DNA of 18,636 nucleotides from positions 1-18,636 of the forward strand of contig JANYEU010000235.1 of NCBI GenBank assembly GCA_025362915.1. The letters run 5' to 3'. The notes beneath the pieces were generated by a model that was given only the letters and a program-made list of their open reading frames with translations, did not search any database and was not told the origin of the DNA. Below, one piece after another: positions 15,061 to 18,636 of the stretch (within the stretch, counting starts at the first letter, position 1; every line of letters begins with the position of its first letter). A program made the position numbers and the translations under genes. The stretch is from Chitinophagaceae bacterium (GTDB lineage Bacteria; Bacteroidota; Bacteroidia; Chitinophagales; Chitinophagaceae).

Positions 15061-15306
15061 TCAATATTGATTAAGAAACTCATTTAATAAATCATCATCT
15101 AATTTAAGAATTTCTTTTCCTAGATCAATTCTACCAGAAACTGTTGCACGCCCAGCTAAACTATATCTATAGGTTTAATCATCTATCTCACCATTAATAT
15201 TTTCAAGGATAATTCCTTTTAATTCATTCAATCCATCTTGATAATATTAAATATACTCTTTGGGTAATACTGGATTTGATGGCTGATGTCTTTTTTGCTC
15301 AATCAT
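15061..15306 (-). pseudogene. Small decayed gene with two in-frame stop codons
   Basis: From ATG 15306-15304 an 82-codon frame runs to TGA (15063-15061) and is broken only by TAA at 15249-15247 and TAA at 15177-15175. The three segments read MIEQKRHQPSNPVLPKEYI, YYQDGLNELKGIILENINGE and TYRYSLAGRATVSGRIDLGK, continuing to LDDDLLNEFLNQY. These are balanced, helix-prone, protein-like residues in one constant frame, unlike random A/T-rich spacer. I do not recognise the family. It could be a relic of a small accessory gene; the hydrophilic, acidic composition would suit an antitoxin-like protein, but this is a guess. Confidence 0.5.
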
Positions 15307-15320
15307 ACTTATACACCTGC

Positions 15321-15404
15321 CACTTGCCAAGCAAAAGGTAACGATGACCTATGAAAAGCTTCCACTTGCCAATGCGAGGCTTCCGATTGCCAATGGAAGC
15401 TTTT
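15321..15404. repeat. Intergenic tandem array, four units of 21 bases (array B), with hairpin
   Basis: Units begin at 15321, 15342, 15363 and 15384: CACTTGCCAA, CGATGACCTA, CACTTGCCAA and CGATTGCCAA, each followed by an A/G-rich stretch ending near GCTTC. An 11-bp inverted repeat, AAAAGCTTCCA (15354-15364) with TGGAAGCTTTT (15394-15404) and a trailing T, overlaps units 2-4 and could act as a terminator or RNA structure upstream of the GH2 gene. Confidence 0.75.
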
Positions 15405-15539
15405 TGGTGGCTTTCTACTCACAACTTCCTATTTTCGTCAATCAAACAACTTTTATTATTGGCTATTTAAACTTTTTTAACGCTCATGGCTCAATGAGTA
15501 CGCTATTAATGCTTTCAATTAAAAAAACAATACTACTTA

Positions 15540-18494
15540 ATGAATAAGATTGCCCCTCTTTTACTGCTTTCCTTAATGACTTTAACCACTGTGTTTGCCC
15601 AGAAAAGTGAACGTATAAAATTCAACTTTAATAGTGATTGGAAAGTAAAAGTGGGCGATACCACTGGTGCAGACCTGCCATCCTTTAATGATGATGCGTG
15701 GAAGGGCGTTACGCTGCCTTATGCTTGGAATGAGAATGATGCCTTCAGGGTTTCGATAGATCAATTGGCTACGGGCATTGCTTGGTATAGAAAGCATTTT
15801 ACCATTGATGAATCTAACAAAGGGAAAAAGATATTCTTAGAGTTTGAAGGTATCAGGCAAGGAGGAGAGTTCTTTTTGAATGGAAAGTCCATTGGTTTGA
15901 GTGAGAATGGCGTGATGGCTTTTGGATTTGATATAAGTAAAGACGTATTGTTTGGAAAGGATAATGTGCTTTCTGCTAAAATTGATAACGCTTGGAATTA
16001 TCATGAAAGGGCAACCAAGAGTGGCTATGAGTGGAACGACAAGAACTTTTATGCCAACTACGGCGGCATCAATAAGAACGTTTATATCCATATAATGAAT
16101 CCTGTTTACCAAACATTGCCTTTGTTCAGCAACCTTGGCACCACAGGCGTTTATGTGTATGCCGACAACTTTAATGTAGCACAAAAAACTGCCACCATAC
16201 ATACCTCTTCACAAGTAAGAAATGAAAGTGGAAAGGCGCAAACCGTTGGTTATGAAGTAGCCATTATAGATAGGGACGGAAAGACAATTCAAACTACTAA
16301 GGGAAATACTTTTTCGATTAATGCTGGCGAAACAAAAACTGTTGAAGCATCTACCAATGCCAATGGATTGAACTTTTGGAGTTGGGGTTATGGTTATTTA
16401 TACACCGTGCAAACTACTTTGAAGATAGACGGAAAGGCTGTAGATGTGGTGAATACTAAAACAGGCTTTAGAAAAACAACTTTTACCAATGGGGTGCTTA
16501 CCCTGAACGACCGTGTTATTCAAGTGCATGGTTACGCACAACGTACTACCAACGAGTGGCCAGCCATTGGTCTTTCGGTGCCTGCGTGGCTGAGCGATTA
16601 CAGTAACAACCTGATGATAAAAAGCAATGCCAACCTAGTGCGTTGGATGCACGTAACCCCTTGGAAACAAGATGTGGAAAGCTGCGACCGTGTAGGCTTG
16701 ATTGAAGCAATGCCGGCAGGTGATGCGGAAAAAGATGTGGAAGGCAGACGATGGGAGCAACGCAAGGAAGTAATGCGTGATGCCATTATATATAACAAAA
16801 ACAACCCTAGTATCATCTTTTATGAGTGTGGTAATGCGCCAATAAGTGAGAAGCACATGGCGGAAATGAAGCAGATACGGAATGAGTATGACCCTACTGG
16901 TGGTAGGGCTATTGGTGCGAGGAATATGTTGGATAGTAAAGAGGCGGAGTATGGTGGCGAAATGCTGTACATAAACAAGAGTGCTACCAAACCAATGTGG
17001 ATGATGGAATACAGCCGCGATGAAGGTTTGCGGAAATATTGGGATGAGTTTACCCCGCCGTATCATAAGAATGGTGATGGTCCGCTACACCAAGGGCAGG
17101 ATGCCTCTGCCTACAACCGCAACCAAGACAGCCATGCCATTGAAAACATTGTGCGTTGGGAAGAGTATTATAATGCCCGCCCCGGTACTGGTAAGCGTGT
17201 AAATGGTGGTGGTGTTAAGATTATATTTAGCGAAAGTAATACACACCATCGTGGTGCTGAGAACTTTAGAAGAAGTGGCGGGGTTGATGCATTACGTATT
17301 ATTAAGGATAACTATTATGCCAACCAAATTATGTGGGATGGCTGGGTTGACATTGAGCATCCGGGCATACATATAATAGGCCACTGGAACTACGAGAGTG
17401 GGGTAAAGAAGAATGTATATGTAATTTCCTCTGCCGATAAAGTAGAACTGAAGATTAATGGCAAGTCGATGGGCTTTGGCGTACGGAGCAACCACTTTCT
17501 TTTTACATTCAAAGACATCAAATATAAAGAAGGAACTATTGCTGCAACCGGTTTTGATGCTGCTGGCAAAGAACTATGTGCTACAAGCATGACGACCGCC
17601 GGTGATCCTGCTGCTATAAAACTAACTCCCATCATCAGTCCGAAAGGATTATTGGCCAATGGTCAAGACTTAGCATTGGTAGAGTTTGAAGTGGTAGATG
17701 CCAATGGCAATAGATGCCCTACGGCATTGAATATGGTGAAGTTTGATGTGAGTGGGCCTGCCGAATGGCGCGGTGGTATGGCACAAGGTCCTGATAACTT
17801 TATTTTGGCACAAGAGTTCCCTGTGGAGTGTGGCGTTAACAGGGCTTTTATAAGAACTACAACACAGGCTGGCAATATTGTTATCAAAGCTACATCAGGC
17901 GGATTGCAAGATGCAACACTTACCTTGACATCTTTACCTTTCTCTTCTAATAAAGGCATGAGTACTGCCATGCCAGATGAAGGACTTATGGGTAATTTGG
18001 CTAAAGGGCCTACACCTGCAACACCTTCTTACAAAATATCACGTAAGGCATTGAATATTGTAAGTGCTATTGCTGGGTCTAACAGTGATAGTGCCTATAA
18101 GAGTTATGATGATAATGAAGCTACAGACTGGGTAAATGCCGGAGATGTTTCTACAGCTTGGATAGAATATCAAGTTGAAAAACCAGACATGATAAATCAG
18201 GTATCCTTAAAGTTGAATAACTTTAGAACCAAGGTGTACAATTTGACTATATCTGTAGATGATAAGTTGGTGTTTAAAGGTGCCACCACCCCCAACCTTG
18301 GATATTTCACTGCATCCTTTGCTCCTACAAACGGTAGTAAGGTAAGGATTGCACTGGCGGGAGCGAGTACAGACACCCAAGACACAGGTGTAGAAGTAAA
18401 TGGGAATAAACTAGATGATGGCATTATGCGGGATAACAAGGGTGGCAAAGGAAAGTTGAGCATTATTGAGGCAGAGATATATGCGCTGCCATAA
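15540..18494 (+). CDS. Secreted glycoside hydrolase family 2 protein with C-terminal discoidin-like domain
   Basis: A 984 aa exported GH2-type enzyme. The signal peptide is 1-20 (LLLLSLMTLTTVFA|Q). Residues ~25-190 are the sugar-binding jelly roll (WKGVTLPYAWN, WYRKHFTID, NYGGINKNVYIHI), ~195-312 an immunoglobulin-like domain, ~313-615 the TIM barrel, ~620-800 further Ig-like domains, and ~835-984 an F5/8C (discoidin/CBM32-like) domain. In the barrel, WMMEYSRDEG (487-496) offers E490 as nucleophile. The usual GH2 acid/base motif (GNE) reads YECGNAPIS (428-436), so the canonical Glu is Ala433; E429 lies four residues earlier. This could be a divergent subfamily using another acid or an inactive member. 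Substrate is not predictable; beta-galactosidase- or glucuronidase-like on pectic side chains would fit the PL4 neighbour. No T9SS tail is present. Confidence 0.88.
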   Translation: MNKIAPLLLLSLMTLTTVFAQKSERIKFNFNSDWKVKVGDTTGADLPSFNDDAWKGVTLPYAWNENDAFRVSIDQLATGIAWYRKHFTIDESNKGKKIFLEFEGIRQGGEFFLNGKSIGLSENGVMAFGFDISKDVLFGKDNVLSAKIDNAWNYHERATKSGYEWNDKNFYANYGGINKNVYIHIMNPVYQTLPLFSNLGTTGVYVYADNFNVAQKTATIHTSSQVRNESGKAQTVGYEVAIIDRDGKTIQTTKGNTFSINAGETKTVEASTNANGLNFWSWGYGYLYTVQTTLKIDGKAVDVVNTKTGFRKTTFTNGVLTLNDRVIQVHGYAQRTTNEWPAIGLSVPAWLSDYSNNLMIKSNANLVRWMHVTPWKQDVESCDRVGLIEAMPAGDAEKDVEGRRWEQRKEVMRDAIIYNKNNPSIIFYECGNAPISEKHMAEMKQIRNEYDPTGGRAIGARNMLDSKEAEYGGEMLYINKSATKPMWMMEYSRDEGLRKYWDEFTPPYHKNGDGPLHQGQDASAYNRNQDSHAIENIVRWEEYYNARPGTGKRVNGGGVKIIFSESNTHHRGAENFRRSGGVDALRIIKDNYYANQIMWDGWVDIEHPGIHIIGHWNYESGVKKNVYVISSADKVELKINGKSMGFGVRSNHFLFTFKDIKYKEGTIAATGFDAAGKELCATSMTTAGDPAAIKLTPIISPKGLLANGQDLALVEFEVVDANGNRCPTALNMVKFDVSGPAEWRGGMAQGPDNFILAQEFPVECGVNRAFIRTTTQAGNIVIKATSGGLQDATLTLTSLPFSSNKGMSTAMPDEGLMGNLAKGPTPATPSYKISRKALNIVSAIAGSNSDSAYKSYDDNEATDWVNAGDVSTAWIEYQVEKPDMINQVSLKLNNFRTKVYNLTISVDDKLVFKGATTPNLGYFTASFAPTNGSKVRIALAGASTDTQDTGVEVNGNKLDDGIMRDNKGGKGKLSIIEAEIYALP

Positions 18495-18506
18495 GAGAGT
18501 TATAAA

Positions 18507-18586
18507 TTATGAGATATGAGTTATGAGTTGATTGGCGGGTAATATAAAAGTGTTTAAACTCATAATTCATAACTCATATCTCATAA
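18507..18586. terminator. Long A/T-rich inverted repeat after the GH2 gene
   Basis: A 20-bp perfect stem joins 18507-18526 and 18567-18586; its building block is a repeated TTATGAG/CTCATAA motif, with further copies in the loop. It lies 12 bases after the GH2 stop and before a possible convergent gene. It could terminate both transcripts or be a dispersed palindromic repeat; there is no strong T-run. Confidence 0.5.
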
Positions 18587-18593
18587 CTAAAGG

Positions 18594-18636
18594 CTAGGTC
18601 TTGCTAGAATCGGCAATCATATCCATCATTTGTTTT
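18594..18636 (-). CDS. Possible C-terminal end of a minus-strand gene (partial)
   Basis: On the minus strand the last 13 codons before TAG (18596-18594) read KQMMDMIADSSKT, a plausible C-terminus that runs off the window edge. Its position behind the convergent hairpin supports a gene end here. The fragment is too short to identify. Confidence 0.3.
   Translation of the reverse strand, partial: KQMMDMIADSSKT

Larger units (their letters stand above)
14916..15539. other. 624-base gene-poor stretch between lipoprotein and GH2 genes
   Basis: This stretch between divergent genes holds the decayed repeat copy, a small pseudogene and tandem array B. The promoter of the GH2 gene should lie in 15405-15539, an A/T-rich segment with no consensus that I can defend. 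No intact gene was found in it. Confidence 0.6.

Noticed and set aside
15344..15547. 67-codon open frame over tandem array B, with heptapeptide-like KLPLANA/RLPIANG repeats
   Set aside because: The repeats follow from the 21-base DNA period; the frame overlaps the GH2 start and lacks any protein signature.

Overview
The window looks like a chromosomal segment of a Bacteroidota bacterium, most likely a Chitinophagaceae-type soil or aquatic glycan degrader (an inference, not a search result). Reasons: moderate-to-low GC, genes without obvious Shine-Dalgarno sequences, a secreted enzyme ending in a Por-type (T9SS) sorting domain, lipoproteins with short lipoboxes, and protein styles typical of that phylum. 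There are no rRNA or tRNA genes and no CRISPR array.

Region 1 (1-3167, plus strand) is a shikimate-pathway block: the tail of aroB (interrupted by stops at the window edge), aroA, an aroC carrying a C-terminal DUF952 domain in the same reading frame, and a small MTH1187/YqgV-type (DUF77) protein. These genes carry the pathway from 3-dehydroquinate formation and EPSP to chorismate.

Region 2 (3225-6024) is housekeeping: acetyl-CoA synthetase on the minus strand behind a clear terminator, a divergent single-domain SET protein, and a small coiled-coil/membrane protein on the minus strand.

Region 3 (6197-18494) is a loose set of secreted glycan-degrading enzymes: a clan GH-A-like glycosidase (703 aa, plus), a PL4 rhamnogalacturonan lyase with a T9SS tail (830 aa, minus) and a GH2-family enzyme with a C-terminal discoidin-like domain (984 aa, plus). 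The PL4 enzyme suggests the rhamnogalacturonan backbone of pectin as a target. No SusC/SusD pair or regulator is visible, so this is not a textbook polysaccharide utilisation locus as far as the window shows. An M48 metallopeptidase lipoprotein and an unknown small lipoprotein lie between the enzymes.

Inserted between the first two convergent glycan genes (about 8350-10250) is an A+T-rich islet. It holds an AbiJ-NTD4/HEPN-type abortive-infection protein, a small antitoxin with an abutting ParE/RelE toxin, and the first ~37 codons of a NYN-type nuclease gene cut off at the terminator hairpin of the neighbouring lyase gene. It reads as a defence/addiction insertion with a visible breakpoint.

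The long non-coding stretches are unusually structured. There are two separate tandem arrays with a 21-bp period (near 8350 and 15321), perfect inverted repeats near 13000-13093, a two-hairpin element at 14219-14343 with a decayed partial copy at 14955-15000, a small decayed gene with two in-frame stops (15061-15306), and a 20-bp-stem hairpin at the right end.
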